Part shown: piece by piece, positions 46,845-55,907 of the stretch | Numbering within the stretch: the first letter of the stretch is position 1 | How the letters are laid out: each line of letters begins with the position of its first letter | Assembly (NCBI RefSeq): GCF_000368765.1 | Contig: NZ_KB849655.1 | Location: forward strand, 1,057,399-1,121,398 | Direction of reading: 5' to 3' | DNA from: Acinetobacter junii CIP 64.5 | Lineage (GTDB): Bacteria > Pseudomonadota > Gammaproteobacteria > Pseudomonadales > Moraxellaceae | DNA: 64,000 nucleotides | The notes under the pieces: model-generated | The model's input: the letters and a program-made list of their open reading frames with translations, nothing else | What the model was told of the DNA's origin: nothing | Database searches by the model: none | Translations under genes and position numbers: made by a program

Positions 46845-48203
46845 TTGAACAACGATTCTTCTAAACTTCAGCGTGGACTAAAAAACCGCCATATCCAACT
46901 CATCGCGATGGGTGGGGCTATTGGTACGGGCTTATTTTTAGGTTCTGCGCAAGTCATCCAGTCTGCTGGACCATCTATTATTTTGGGTTATGCGATTGGC
47001 GGTTTGATTGCTTTTTTAATCATGCGTCAACTCGGTGAAATGATCGTAGAAGAACCTGTAGCAGGTTCATTTAGTCATTTTGCATATCAATATTGGGGTA
47101 AATTTCCAGGCTTTTTATCAGGTTGGAATTATTGGGTATTGTATATCCTCGTTGCGATGAGTGAGCTCACGGCAGTCGCAAAATATATCAATTACTGGTG
47201 GCCTCATATTGCTGCATGGCAGTCAGTTTTATTCTTCTTTGTGATTATTACAGCGATCAATCTCACCAATGTAAAATTCTATGGTGAGTCAGAATTTTGG
47301 TTAGCCATTATTAAAGTTACCGCTGTTGTAGCGATGATTTTATTTGGTCTGTTCTTGCTGTTCACTGCGGATGCCAACTCTACGGCTTCATTTACCAACC
47401 TTTGGAATCATGGTGGATTCTTCCCGAATGGGTTTGAAGGTCTATTCTTCATGCTGGCATTCTTGATGTTTGCATTTGGTGGTATTGAATTAATCGGTAT
47501 GGCAGCGGCTGAAGCCAATGATCCAAAGAAAACGATTCCTAAAGCGATCAACCAAGTTGTGTTCCGTATTCTGATTTTCTACATCGGTTCACTCACAATT
47601 TTATTATCACTTGTGCCTTGGAATCAGCTTGATTTAGGTGGCTTAGATAAAAGCCCATTTGTAATGATTTTCAGTCAAATGGGAATTGGTTGGGCTGCTC
47701 ACCTACTTAACTTCATTATCTTAACCGCAGCATTATCTGTATATAACAGTGGTATGTATGCAAACAGCCGCATGTTGTTTGGTTTAGCTGAACAAGGTAA
47801 TGCACCTAAAGTATTTGCTAAAGTGAATAAACAAGGTGTTCCTGTTCCAGCCGTATTGCTTTCAGCATTGCTCATCTTCGGATGTGTACTTTTAAACTAC
47901 TTCGTACCAGAAGATGCCTTAGGTCATTTGATGTATGTGGTTGTGGGTGCTTTAGTTTTAAACTGGGCAATGATCAGTTTGACGCATTTGAAATTTAAAG
48001 CGATGGTCAAACAAAAAGCATTAACAACGAGCTTCCCTGCTTTATGGTCACCATTCAGCAATTATCTTGTACTCGCATTTATTGCGGTTGTACTTTACAT
48101 CATGTGGCAGCAAGGCTTTAAGGAATCTGTGCTCATGATTCCTATTTGGATCGTTCTAATGTTTGTGCTTTATCGTGTTTTAAATTTGAAAAATAAGAGC
48201 TAA
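46845..48203 (+). CDS. APC-family amino acid permease
   Basis: 452 residues, twelve membrane helices. The family signature LQRGLKNRHIQLIAMGGAIG, then TGLFLGSA (substrate backbone site on TM1) and the TM6 FAFGGIELIG are present. It resembles the AroP/PheP/CycA/ProY branch; the substrate cannot be decided. The start is TTG at 46845, since the conserved N-terminal segment begins 7 residues later and no ATG precedes it. A terminator follows, then tRNA-Arg. Confidence 0.88.
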   Translation: MNNDSSKLQRGLKNRHIQLIAMGGAIGTGLFLGSAQVIQSAGPSIILGYAIGGLIAFLIMRQLGEMIVEEPVAGSFSHFAYQYWGKFPGFLSGWNYWVLYILVAMSELTAVAKYINYWWPHIAAWQSVLFFFVIITAINLTNVKFYGESEFWLAIIKVTAVVAMILFGLFLLFTADANSTASFTNLWNHGGFFPNGFEGLFFMLAFLMFAFGGIELIGMAAAEANDPKKTIPKAINQVVFRILIFYIGSLTILLSLVPWNQLDLGGLDKSPFVMIFSQMGIGWAAHLLNFIILTAALSVYNSGMYANSRMLFGLAEQGNAPKVFAKVNKQGVPVPAVLLSALLIFGCVLLNYFVPEDALGHLMYVVVGALVLNWAMISLTHLKFKAMVKQKALTTSFPALWSPFSNYLVLAFIAVVLYIMWQQGFKESVLMIPIWIVLMFVLYRVLNLKNKS

Positions 48204-48228
48204 ATACAGCTAGTCGGTTTCATCAAAA

Positions 48229-48255
48229 AGTGATTGCTAAGGCAATCACTTTTTT
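48229..48255 (+). terminator. Terminator of the permease gene
   Basis: AAGTGATTGC and GCAATCACTT with a 3-nt loop and six T. A TATAAT (48259-48264) directly after it is the likely -10 of the tRNA gene. Confidence 0.9.
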
Positions 48256-48275
48256 GTTTATAATCATTTAATTAT

Positions 48276-48351
48276 GCGCTCATAGCTTAACTGGATAGAG
48301 CAGTTGCCTCCTAAGCGACCGACGTGGGTTCGAGTCCCGCTGAGCGCACCA
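48276..48351 (+). tRNA. tRNA-Arg (anticodon CCU)
   Basis: A 76-nt cloverleaf: acceptor GCGCTCA/TGAGCGC, D-stem GCTT/GAGC, anticodon stem GTTGC/GCGAC with loop CTCCTAA (anticodon CCT), T-stem GTGGG/CCCGC with loop TTCGAGT, and an encoded CCA end. It reads AGG codons. An integrase gene begins 175 bp downstream, so its 3' end is the likely attachment site of the island. Confidence 0.97.
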
Positions 48352-48470
48352 TTTTATGGTCTAATTCAGTATCTACATAGATATACAATACAATAAATTA
48401 ATATAAATCAATATTTTAATTAATATAAAAGTTAATAACTGTCTCTATTGATCTACCAAAATCCATGTTT

Positions 48471-48512
48471 CTTTACGGTAATTTATACGGTAAACTCGTT
48501 TTACCGTATAAA
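48471..48512. repeat. Inverted repeat before the integrase (operator or arm site candidate)
   Basis: TTTATACGGTAAA (48482-48494) and TTTACCGTATAAA (48500-48512) are a perfect 13-bp inverted repeat with a 5-bp centre, ending 14 bp before the integrase ATG. A third partial copy, TTTACGGTAA, lies at 48471-48480. Candidate autoregulatory or arm-type integrase site. Confidence 0.6.
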
Positions 48513-48526
48513 CTAATACCGCAAAA

Positions 48527-49750
48527 ATGCCAAAAGTTGTTGTACCACTTACAGATACCAAAATAAAAAAGACCAAAGCTGATCCTGAAAACATACAAAA
48601 GCTATCTGATGGAAAAGGCTTATTTTTAATGATTACCAAGAATGGAGAAAAATTCTGGCGTTTTGACTATGCTCGTCCTTATACAAAGAAACGTAACTCT
48701 ATAAGCTTCGGTAATTACCCTATCATTGGTTTGGCAGAAGCAAGGCAACGACGTGATGACGCTCGTACATTACTTGCTCAGAACATTGATCCTCAAGTAG
48801 AGAAATTAAGAATTGAGAATGAGTTTCTAAATGCAAATAAGAATATATTCTCAATTGTAGCTCTAGAATGGGCAACAAAGCAGAATTTTGCTGAAGCTAC
48901 AGTTAAAGGACAACAACGTTTATTTGAAGTGATTTTCAAACATATTGGCAGGATTCCTATCCATGAACTAAAGCCAATGGATATTTTAAATATTTGTCGT
49001 ATTTACGAAAAAGAAGGCAAACATGAAACAGCAAAGAAGGTAAAAACTAAATGTGGTCAAATTTTCCGTTACGCTGTCTCATTAGGCTTATGTGAACGCG
49101 ATGTAACACAAGATTTAAGAGGGGTTTTAACTACACCTGAGACTAAACATATGGCAGCAATCATAGATCCAGATGAGTTTGCTAAACTTCTAAATGATCT
49201 AGATCATTATGATGGTTCAGTTATCACGCAATATGCTTTGCGTATTGCTCCTCTAGTCTTTGTTCGCCCAGGCGAATTACGCCATGCGAAATGGGCTGAT
49301 ATTGACTTAGGAAAAGGTCGTTGGGAATACACGCCACCTAAAACCAAGAAAAAAACAGGTGTATCACATATCGTTCCATTATCGACTCAAGTCGTTCAAA
49401 TGCTGAAAGAGCTTGCCAAAATAACTCAGGCAAACAGCGAATACGTTTTCCCCTCTCTTACCACATGGCAACGCCCGATGTCTGAAAATACAGTTAATCA
49501 GGCTTTACGTCGCTTAGGCTATACATCAGAGGAAGCATGTGGGCACGGTTTTCGAGCTTCTGCTAGAACTATTTTAGAAGAAGTACTTGAATACCCTGTT
49601 GAATGGATTGAGCAACAACTAGCTCATAAAGTCAGAGATATGCATGGAACAGCTTACAATCGTACTAAGCACTTAGACAAACGTACTGAAATGATGCAAG
49701 CTTGGGCGGATTATTGTGAAAATATTAAACTGCTTCATTCAACTCTTTAA
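48527..49750 (+). CDS. Tyrosine integrase of a tRNA-linked genomic island
   Basis: A 407-residue site-specific recombinase of the P4-integrase/DUF4102 type. N-terminal arm-binding domain (LTDTKIKKTKADPENIQKLSDGKGLFLMI, in part LSDGKGLFLMI), core-binding SAM-like domain (about 105-200), then the catalytic domain with Arg in VRPGELRHAKW, HGFRASART (H-x2-R), and the nucleophile Tyr in GTAYNRTKHLDKR, preceded by LAHK. All key residues are intact. It integrates elements into the 3' end of tRNA genes, here the adjacent tRNA-Arg. Confidence 0.93.
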   Translation: MPKVVVPLTDTKIKKTKADPENIQKLSDGKGLFLMITKNGEKFWRFDYARPYTKKRNSISFGNYPIIGLAEARQRRDDARTLLAQNIDPQVEKLRIENEFLNANKNIFSIVALEWATKQNFAEATVKGQQRLFEVIFKHIGRIPIHELKPMDILNICRIYEKEGKHETAKKVKTKCGQIFRYAVSLGLCERDVTQDLRGVLTTPETKHMAAIIDPDEFAKLLNDLDHYDGSVITQYALRIAPLVFVRPGELRHAKWADIDLGKGRWEYTPPKTKKKTGVSHIVPLSTQVVQMLKELAKITQANSEYVFPSLTTWQRPMSENTVNQALRRLGYTSEEACGHGFRASARTILEEVLEYPVEWIEQQLAHKVRDMHGTAYNRTKHLDKRTEMMQAWADYCENIKLLHSTL

Positions 49751-49943
49751 AGAAGTATCCATCTACTTTCGTATTAAGTTAAACTAACATCCATAAGATT
49801 AAAATTACTTAACCATCAATCTATTAAAGAAATTTGATAAACTATACTTCACTACAACAAGGTAAGTAAATGGGTAATCCCCCCTAAAAATAAAAGGATG
49901 TAAAAGTAGAATTTTCTCTTAAGATCAAAGCAGGAGATTCTGC

Positions 49944-50210
49944 ATGAAAACATCTAAATTTACTGACAGTCAGATTATGTCTATTTTGAAACAAGCGGAG
50001 TCTGGCACGCCTGTTGCCACCCTTTGCCGTGAACATGGTATGAGTAATGCGACTTTTTACAAATGGCGGGCTAAATATGGCGGCATGGATGCCTCATTAA
50101 TTACTCGATTGAAAGAACTAGAAGCCGAAAATGCCAAGCTAAAAAAGATGTATGCTGAAGAGCGGCTTAAAGCTGAAATCATTCAGGAAGCCATGTCAAA
50201 AAAGTGGTAA
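49944..50210 (+). CDS. IS3-family transposase OrfA
   Basis: 88 residues: helix-turn-helix ([20 protein letters not shown], then [21 protein letters not shown]) and a leucine-zipper-like tail. The 3' end contains the slippery heptamer A-AAA-AAG at 50198-50204, where a -1 shift would fuse it to OrfB. Ribosome site CAGGAG. Confidence 0.9.
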   Translation: MKTSKFTDSQIMSILKQAESGTPVATLCREHGMSNATFYKWRAKYGGMDASLITRLKELEAENAKLKKMYAEERLKAEIIQEAMSKKW

Positions 50211-51019
50211 AGCCATCTTGTCGTCGTCAGATGGCACAACAAGCCGTTGGTGATCATGCCGTCAGTATTCGTTTGGCCTGCCGTGCATTTAGTATCAGTG
50301 AAACCTGCTACCGTTATCAGTCCAAATTGAACGATGACAATGCACTGATTGCAGAACAATTGATTGAACTCACCGAAGAAAATACAGATTGGGGCTTCGG
50401 GCTATGCTTCTCTTATCTACGCCATGTTGAGAAGTGTGGTTGGAATCATAAGCGTGTTTACCGTATTTACTGTGAGCTGGCATTGAATCTGCGGATCAAA
50501 CCAAGAAGACGATTAAAACGACATGTACCTGAACCATTGAAGGAACCAACTCATCCAAATCAAGTATGGTCATTGGATTTTATGCATGATCAGTTAAGTG
50601 ATGGACGAAGTTACCGTTTGCTTAACGTAATTGACGACTATCGACGTGAGGGTTTAGTGATTGAAGCAGGTTTTTCACTGCCTGCACTGCGCGTCATTCG
50701 TACACTTAACCAATTGCTCGAATGGAGAGACAAACCGCTTGTGATTCGCTGCGACAATGGACCTGAATTTATCAGCCACGAATTCGTACGTTGGGCAGCT
50801 GAGCATGGTATCCGTATTGAATATATTCAACCAGGCAAGCCACAACAAAATGCTTATATCGAACGATACAATCGTACAATGCGTTATAGTTGGGTGAGCA
50901 AACATTTGTTCGATACATTGGAGCAAGTACAAGATTATGCAACACAGTGGTTGTGGCACTACAATCATGAACGACCACATCAAGCTAACGGAGGCAAACC
51001 ACCTTTGATGGCTGCTTAA
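50204..51019 (+). CDS. IS3-family transposase OrfB (rve integrase domain)
   Basis: About 271 residues, normally made as an OrfAB fusion by -1 frameshifting at the preceding A6G. DDE residues: Asp in [12 protein letters not shown], Asp in [10 protein letters not shown], Glu in [15 protein letters not shown]. An HTH_21 segment lies N-terminal. Intact, so the element should be mobile. Confidence 0.9.
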   Translation: MVKPSCRRQMAQQAVGDHAVSIRLACRAFSISETCYRYQSKLNDDNALIAEQLIELTEENTDWGFGLCFSYLRHVEKCGWNHKRVYRIYCELALNLRIKPRRRLKRHVPEPLKEPTHPNQVWSLDFMHDQLSDGRSYRLLNVIDDYRREGLVIEAGFSLPALRVIRTLNQLLEWRDKPLVIRCDNGPEFISHEFVRWAAEHGIRIEYIQPGKPQQNAYIERYNRTMRYSWVSKHLFDTLEQVQDYATQWLWHYNHERPHQANGGKPPLMAA

Positions 51020-51186
51020 CCTCTACTTTTAAATTCAGTTATTTATGGGAGGATTACCAATGCTTCAACTAGACTAGAGATAATATTCATCACAGCGTAG
51101 ATAATTTAGAAAAAAGAAAAATTACTTTCTAGTAGTTTTTCCCTTATTAATTGATAAGATAGCTAAAAAATTTCGGTAGATAAATT

Positions 51187-52359
51187 ATGAAAATTAACTC
51201 CATCGAACTAACAGATGTAGGTGGAATACCCCATCTAAATTTGGAATTTTTGAATACACAGATGAACATTATTTGTGGTGAAAATGGTGTAGGCAAGACA
51301 ACCTTATTGGATAGTATTGGACATATTTTTACAAATCAATATTCACATATTCTCAAAAAAAACATTAATTCGAATAGGGCTACAATTAATGGGAATGTAA
51401 CCGATGATAGAGGGAATAAACTTAACCCTATATTACTTTTTAATCAATCCAGACCAGATCAAGGGAGTCCTATGAATGGATTAGGACATTTATCCTTTAA
51501 ATTAATATCCTTAAAGGTTGATCGTACATTTTCTTATCAAAAGTTAGATGCTATAACTAAAGATCAGACTAAACAAGAAGATCATGCTTCCCATCAATCA
51601 ATTAATGGAATTGATTATAGAGATATTAAAAGTTGGTTTTTACATAGGCATTTATACTCAGCTCATCCAGAAGCATTAAAAAAAGAGCAATTAGAAAATT
51701 TTGCACTTGCAAAAAGATGTTTTTCTATTCTAAATCCAGCTTTTAATTTTAGTAGGGTTGATGCAAATGATAATGAAATCATGTTAAATACTCCGAGTGG
51801 AGAGATCTATTATGAGTATTTATCATCGGGTTTTAAATCTACAATATCGATTGTATTTGGAATAATAAAAGAAATTGAGTTGCGATTTAAATCACCATAT
51901 ATGCTAGCACATGAATTTGATGGAATTATTTTAGTTGATGAAATTGAATTACATCTTCATCCAGAATGGCAAGGTAGAATTTGTTCTGTTTTAAAAGAAG
52001 TTTTTCCAAGAGCGCAATTTTTTATTTCCACACATAGCCCACATGTTGTACAAACTGCTTTACGTGGTGAAGTTATCGCCTTGGAGCGCAATGAAACTGG
52101 CGTGTCAAAACGCGAATTGCCAACATCTGAATATGGCTATCAAGGTTGGACTATTGAGGAAATTCTAGAAGATATAATGGGAATGCCAGATCTTCGAACA
52201 CAGAAATATAATGAGATTAAAAAAAGATTTGAAGATGCTTTGGATGAGATGAATAAAGTTGAAGCACAAAATGCATATAATGAATTGAATAAGATGTTAC
52301 ATCCTGATTATCCATTACGTCCTGTTTTCCAAATGCAGCTTGACAGTCTTGGGGAATAA
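51187..52359 (+). CDS. Second Septu-like ATPase (PtuA type), island-borne
   Basis: A 390-residue RecF/SMC-like ATPase. Walker A CGENGVGKTTLLDS (about 30-43), signature LSSGFKSTISI (about 212-222), Walker B IILVDEIELHLHPEW (Asp near 251), H-loop STHSPHVVQ (about 281-289). The C-terminal region (SEYGYQGWTIEEILEDIMGMP, in part) is typical of PtuA. It differs clearly from the ATPase at 25.8 kb in length and insert. An HNH gene starts 3 bp after its stop. The IS3 element sits 128 bp upstream and may affect its promoter. Confidence 0.82.
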   Translation: MKINSIELTDVGGIPHLNLEFLNTQMNIICGENGVGKTTLLDSIGHIFTNQYSHILKKNINSNRATINGNVTDDRGNKLNPILLFNQSRPDQGSPMNGLGHLSFKLISLKVDRTFSYQKLDAITKDQTKQEDHASHQSINGIDYRDIKSWFLHRHLYSAHPEALKKEQLENFALAKRCFSILNPAFNFSRVDANDNEIMLNTPSGEIYYEYLSSGFKSTISIVFGIIKEIELRFKSPYMLAHEFDGIILVDEIELHLHPEWQGRICSVLKEVFPRAQFFISTHSPHVVQTALRGEVIALERNETGVSKRELPTSEYGYQGWTIEEILEDIMGMPDLRTQKYNEIKKRFEDALDEMNKVEAQNAYNELNKMLHPDYPLRPVFQMQLDSLGE

Positions 52360-52362
52360 TCC

Positions 52363-53094
52363 ATGATTAAGCTGGAAAGAAAAGAGAAGCCTGAATACTT
52401 AAGTAATGAAAAAGTAGCTGAACTAACTGAACGATTTAAGATAAACAAAAAAGATACTGTTTGGAAACATACTGACATCCATAGTGCCCTGCTTTTATCT
52501 AGTTCATCTAAATGTGCATTTTGTGAAGCACAATTACAAACTGGTACAGCTTACATGGAAATTGAGCATTTTAAAGATAAGGATACATACCCAGAGCATG
52601 TAGTTGATTGGGAAAACCTTTTACCATCTTGTAAGCGTTGCAATACTACGAAAGGAACTCATGATGTAGTTACTGAACCAATTATTAATCCTTTTGATAC
52701 CGATCCCAAAGAACATTTAACTCAAGCTGTATGTAGGATTTATTTTAAGACACAACTTGGAGAGTCAACGAGGGATGTATTAAATCTTAATGATGATCGT
52801 TTATTGCGCCTCCGATTTGAGACTTGGAACTATGTTATCAATCAGGTTGAAAGTATCTATTATGATATGGAGAGAAAAACTACTTTAAATAGACGAGAAA
52901 GGAATAAACTTGCAAATTTATTAACTTCTTGCCAATCTGATCGTGCATTTTCGGGATTTGCATCTACAGCATTGCATCAATCGGTTGAATATACAAAGAT
53001 TATTGCGTTACTAAAAAACCATAACCTGTGGGATGATCATTTAGAGTTATTGCACACTAGCTCATTAAACCTTATCCTAGATTGTCGCACATAA
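52363..53094 (+). CDS. Second HNH nuclease (PtuB/TIGR02646 type)
   Basis: A 243-residue HNH endonuclease partner. C51-x2-C54 (CAFC), E68-H69 (IEHF), N85 and C90-x2-C93 (CKRC) plus N94 form the zinc and catalytic core. The start MIKLERKEKPEYL matches the TIGR02646 group. GGGGAA before the ATG overlaps the end of the ATPase gene, so the two are coupled. Converges with the RloB-like pseudogene. Confidence 0.82.
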   Translation: MIKLERKEKPEYLSNEKVAELTERFKINKKDTVWKHTDIHSALLLSSSSKCAFCEAQLQTGTAYMEIEHFKDKDTYPEHVVDWENLLPSCKRCNTTKGTHDVVTEPIINPFDTDPKEHLTQAVCRIYFKTQLGESTRDVLNLNDDRLLRLRFETWNYVINQVESIYYDMERKTTLNRRERNKLANLLTSCQSDRAFSGFASTALHQSVEYTKIIALLKNHNLWDDHLELLHTSSLNLILDCRT

Positions 53095-53272
53095 ACTAAA
53101 GTCCGGAATGGGGCTTTTATGATCTAGGCGGTATAACTATTATATCACTACACCACAGATTGTTATTAACAGCTTAAACGATGACTTAGAAAACAAATTT
53201 TGCATTCTATTAGGTTCATGTACTAGTTCAATCCTAGTCTGACAGTCAGCATTTTTCAATGTATCTATCAGG

Positions 53273-53776
53273 CTAAATTGAGGTAAGCAACTTTCGCAAA
53301 TCAACAACTGCTTGTTTTTTCGTAAGATCAAGTACAGACTTAGGAAAAAGTATCATATAGCTCTTTGCTTCTGTTGGTTGACCTGCTAATTGAGGGTGTA
53401 AAGACTTTTTGCATAATTCAGAAGTTTCAGGAATTCTTTGCCTTAAAATATCTAGCAGCATACCCTCTAAACATAAAGGCTCAGATAGTAAAATAATAAT
53501 ATTATTTCTCTTAGCTAAACTAATATCTTGCTACTTTATAGCAACGTCACTATCCATAAAAATGTATTTTTTATCATAGGCAGCATGACTGGTCTTTTTA
53601 ATTGCTGTCTTAATTACATCGTGAGGTGAACCACCATCTGCTGAATTAATCGTAACTTTTTGACCAGAATCCCGATGGTCATAAAGACTTTTCATGTGAT
53701 CTAAAAAGGCTTTATCGTGCGCTCCCTCTGCAACAATGATGAGTGTTGTTTTTTTAATGTGACGAGTTCTAGCCAT
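53273..53776 (-). pseudogene. RloB-like Toprim protein split by an in-frame amber codon
   Basis: A 168-codon frame opened by ATG 53776 (GAGG ribosome site 9 nt upstream) is cut by TAG at 53531-53533, after 81 codons; the rest runs on in the same frame to 53273. Toprim-like residues are seen before the stop: Glu in IIVAEGAHDKAF and the Asp pair in FMDSDVA. The downstream half (LAKRNNIIILLSEPLCLEGM, in part) fits the same family. No other lesion seen; CAG to TAG would explain it. GTG 53791 is an alternative start overlapping the ATPase stop. Confidence 0.75.
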
Positions 53777-53787
53777 AATGCATAACC

Positions 53788-54993
53788 TCACACATTTGGA
53801 ACAGCATCAAATGCGCCAGCCATGTACTTCGCATATAAATTATCATCTGCCCTGACACCAACTACATCATCTAAACGCCAAGCTTCTGATTCTTGATTTT
53901 CTTTCTGCACAAGATAAATTTGATGCTTCTGAAGTATGTTAAATACCTCAGGTGTGTGACAGCTAAAAATAAGTTGTGCTTGATAAGGATTTGTTTGTTC
54001 AAATTTAAATAAATCAATTAAATGAGGTAAAAGATGTGGATGCAAGTCGTTATCAATTTCATCAATAATTGCTAAACCACCTTTCTGTAAAATTGGCAAA
54101 ATTATACTTAACAAAATAAAAGCAGAGCGAGTGCCATTAGATTCATTAATGAACCAGAATTTTAATTCTTCATTGCCATATTGATGTATTGCTACTGGCA
54201 TTAAAACTTCTTTAGCTTGTTGATCTAAATCAAATGAAACAACCTGCTCAAATTTTAACTTTGAAATTCCAATATCGAACTTACACAGTAAATTTTCTAC
54301 TTGATTTTTAAGAATTTCATTATCATTAAACAACTCAGCAGCTTCAATTAAAGCCTCGCTAGAGTGTTCCTCTCGTCCCGTTGGATGAACATTAAAAGCA
54401 AAACTGCTAAAGAAATGAACAACTTTTTTAGCTACCGGACTGTCTAACAAGTTAGCATAAGCAATCAAAGAAACATTTGTATTAGCATCATCAGCTAATG
54501 AGGGTGAAAGGAAATGACGGTGTTTATAACTTACAATTTCTTCATCATTTATTCTCTCAAAAATATAACTAAAACTACGACTAGTTTTCTGATACAAAGC
54601 TTCCCGATAAACTTTCTTTGTTGTAACACTTAACTCGTAACGATACTCGTCATATAAATCATCCTCGTTTTTTAATAAAAATCCAACTTCAAAATTTGAT
54701 ATCTTTTCTTCAGTACCTTTGAATGGAGAAAATAAAATAGCATCATTAGATTCTAGTCGTTTCGCAGAACGTGCAATAAACCAACTTAAAAAAGGTAAAA
54801 CTTTTAAAAACTGAGTCTTACCAGAGCCATTTGCTCCCAAAACCCCAGTTACTTTATTTAACCGAAACTTATCATAGGTAGTTTTCAAATTAATATCATA
54901 TAAAGACTCAGCTGGCTGTTTGCCAACTTTAAAAGACCACTCTCCCTCTCCTGCAAAGGAGAAGAAATTATTAAAACGAATATAGAGCAGCAT
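53788..54993 (-). CDS. RloA/AbiL-type ATPase
   Basis: A 401-residue AAA/ABC-like ATPase of the COG1106 type. Walker A LGANGSGKTQFLKVLPFLSW (about 52-71), Walker B LAIIDEIDNDLHPHLLPH (about 305-322) and the CHTPEVFN switch are intact; the start MLLYIRFNNFFSFAGEGEWS is family-typical. It pairs with the small Toprim protein downstream (RloA/RloB or AbiLi/AbiLii abortive-infection pairs). Since that partner is broken by a stop codon, the system is probably inactive unless the stop is suppressed. Confidence 0.8.
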   Translation of the reverse strand: MLLYIRFNNFFSFAGEGEWSFKVGKQPAESLYDINLKTTYDKFRLNKVTGVLGANGSGKTQFLKVLPFLSWFIARSAKRLESNDAILFSPFKGTEEKISNFEVGFLLKNEDDLYDEYRYELSVTTKKVYREALYQKTSRSFSYIFERINDEEIVSYKHRHFLSPSLADDANTNVSLIAYANLLDSPVAKKVVHFFSSFAFNVHPTGREEHSSEALIEAAELFNDNEILKNQVENLLCKFDIGISKLKFEQVVSFDLDQQAKEVLMPVAIHQYGNEELKFWFINESNGTRSAFILLSIILPILQKGGLAIIDEIDNDLHPHLLPHLIDLFKFEQTNPYQAQLIFSCHTPEVFNILQKHQIYLVQKENQESEAWRLDDVVGVRADDNLYAKYMAGAFDAVPNV

Positions 54994-55113
54994 AGAAACG
55001 CCTATTCAACAAAATTTTGTTAAGTTCTTTACAATATAGCACATAGAGTATACTTTCCTAGCTCAATTAACTACTGCAATCAATTTATCACCCAAATACA
55101 ACACATTTTTTAT

Positions 55114-55140
55114 CAAAAAAATAAGGAGGCTCTCGCCTCC
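55114..55140 (-). terminator. Terminator of the first AlpA-like gene
   Basis: GGAGGC and GCCTCC around a 4-nt loop, with a minus-strand TTATTTTTTT tail, 4 bp past the stop. Confidence 0.85.
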
Positions 55141-55143
55141 CAC

Positions 55144-55374
55144 TTATTTTCGACTAGCTAACTTAGTCTCAATCCATTGATTGATTTCTAAAGCTGACCA
55201 AGCGACACGATTGACAGATAACTTTATCGGTTTAGGAAAAGTCACATCATAGCGTGGCGATTTCTGATTCATCATTAAATATATAGTTGGTCGACTTAAC
55301 CCCGTAATTTCACAAACTTGTGAGATTTTAAGCAATTGATTCATCTGAAAAGTTTGACCTGTGAACGCATTCAT
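55144..55374 (-). CDS. AlpA-family excisionase/regulator, inner copy
   Basis: About 76 residues, a MerR/AlpA-like helix-turn-helix: LLKISQVCEITGLSRPTIYL then MMNQKSPRYDVTFPKPIKLS and a closing ALEINQWIETKLA. AlpA proteins act as excision or transcription regulators in islands and P4-like phages. ATG 55374 follows GGGAG; an upstream extension in the same frame (to 55458) is also open in the paralogue. The first roughly 11 residues match the copy at 62.8 kb, while the HTH part has diverged. Confidence 0.8.
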   Translation of the reverse strand: MNAFTGQTFQMNQLLKISQVCEITGLSRPTIYLMMNQKSPRYDVTFPKPIKLSVNRVAWSALEINQWIETKLASRK

Positions 55375-55785
55375 GATGTTTTTCTCCCAATCAATGATGC
55401 GAGCGCAATTTCGCTCAAATAATAGAGCTCGCTGTAAGAAAAAACGTCCTGCTTCCACCCAATCAATTCAAAGCCTGAACTGACTGCTGCAACCCTTTCT
55501 GAATATCCTGAACATGAGTCAAATCATGGGACTGCTGATGCTGTTCTGATTTAGATTCATCCGTGTAAAACTCCTCAACAATATCCAGACCCTCTTCACT
55601 TCCCACTTCAAAGCTGGCATTACTGTAACTCTGCCGTGCTACATGATATAAAGCCTCCTGATAAAACCCTGCTGCCTTACTCTATTCATCCATCAGCTTG
55701 GCTGAAGTAATTGATTCCTGCAAATTCACACCATCACGTAAAGTTAAGTGCACATACTAGATTGGGATACGGTAGCTTTAGTTGA
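55342..55785. repeat. Direct repeat, inner copy (AlpA 5' end plus RDF 3' end)
   Basis: About 444 bp that match 62967-63410 in the same orientation with no length change (offset 7625). The first 150 bp are nearly identical; identity then drops through the RDF remnant. The pair brackets the RTX module. Confidence 0.85.
55463..55785 (-). pseudogene. Remnant of a Gp3-like recombination directionality factor gene
   Basis: The C-terminal roughly 105 codons of the gene intact at 63088-63990, in the same relative position to an AlpA-like gene. Two in-frame TAG codons (55682-55684, where the other copy has CAG; 55757-55759, where it has TAT) and loss of everything upstream show it is dead. Confidence 0.82.
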
Positions 55786-55907
55786 TAATTACGCCTCAGT
55801 AAGAAAAATCGCAATAAATAGTTGGTATAAGATTAAACCACCAAAAGTAATATGAATAAGTTTAGCTTATTAAATTTAGTTCATAATTATTATAGGAAAT
55901 AAAAGTT

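Larger units (their letters stand above)
49873..51058 (+). mobile_element. IS3-family (IS407-group) insertion sequence, complete
   Basis: About 1186 bp with imperfect terminal repeats starting GGTAATCC(C/T)CCC and flanked by 4-bp target duplications AATG (49869-49872 and 51059-51062). Contains orfA and orfB. Four-base duplications and the protein type suit the IS407 group; the Acinetobacter element IS1236 is a likely relative. It lies between the integrase and the second Septu-like pair. Confidence 0.82.

Noticed and set aside
49751..51186. A gene interrupted by the IS3-family element
   Set aside because: Joining the flanks at the AATG duplication gives only a 6-codon frame (ATGCTTCAACTAGACTAG region), so it entered non-coding DNA.
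53190..53250. A T-arm-like stretch (ACTAG-TTCAATC-CTAGT) hinting at a tRNA or tRNA fragment between the second HNH gene and the RloB-like pseudogene
   Set aside because: No acceptor stem, D-arm or anticodon arm could be paired around it. A short dyad CTGAC-A-GTCAG next to it is enough to explain the resemblance.
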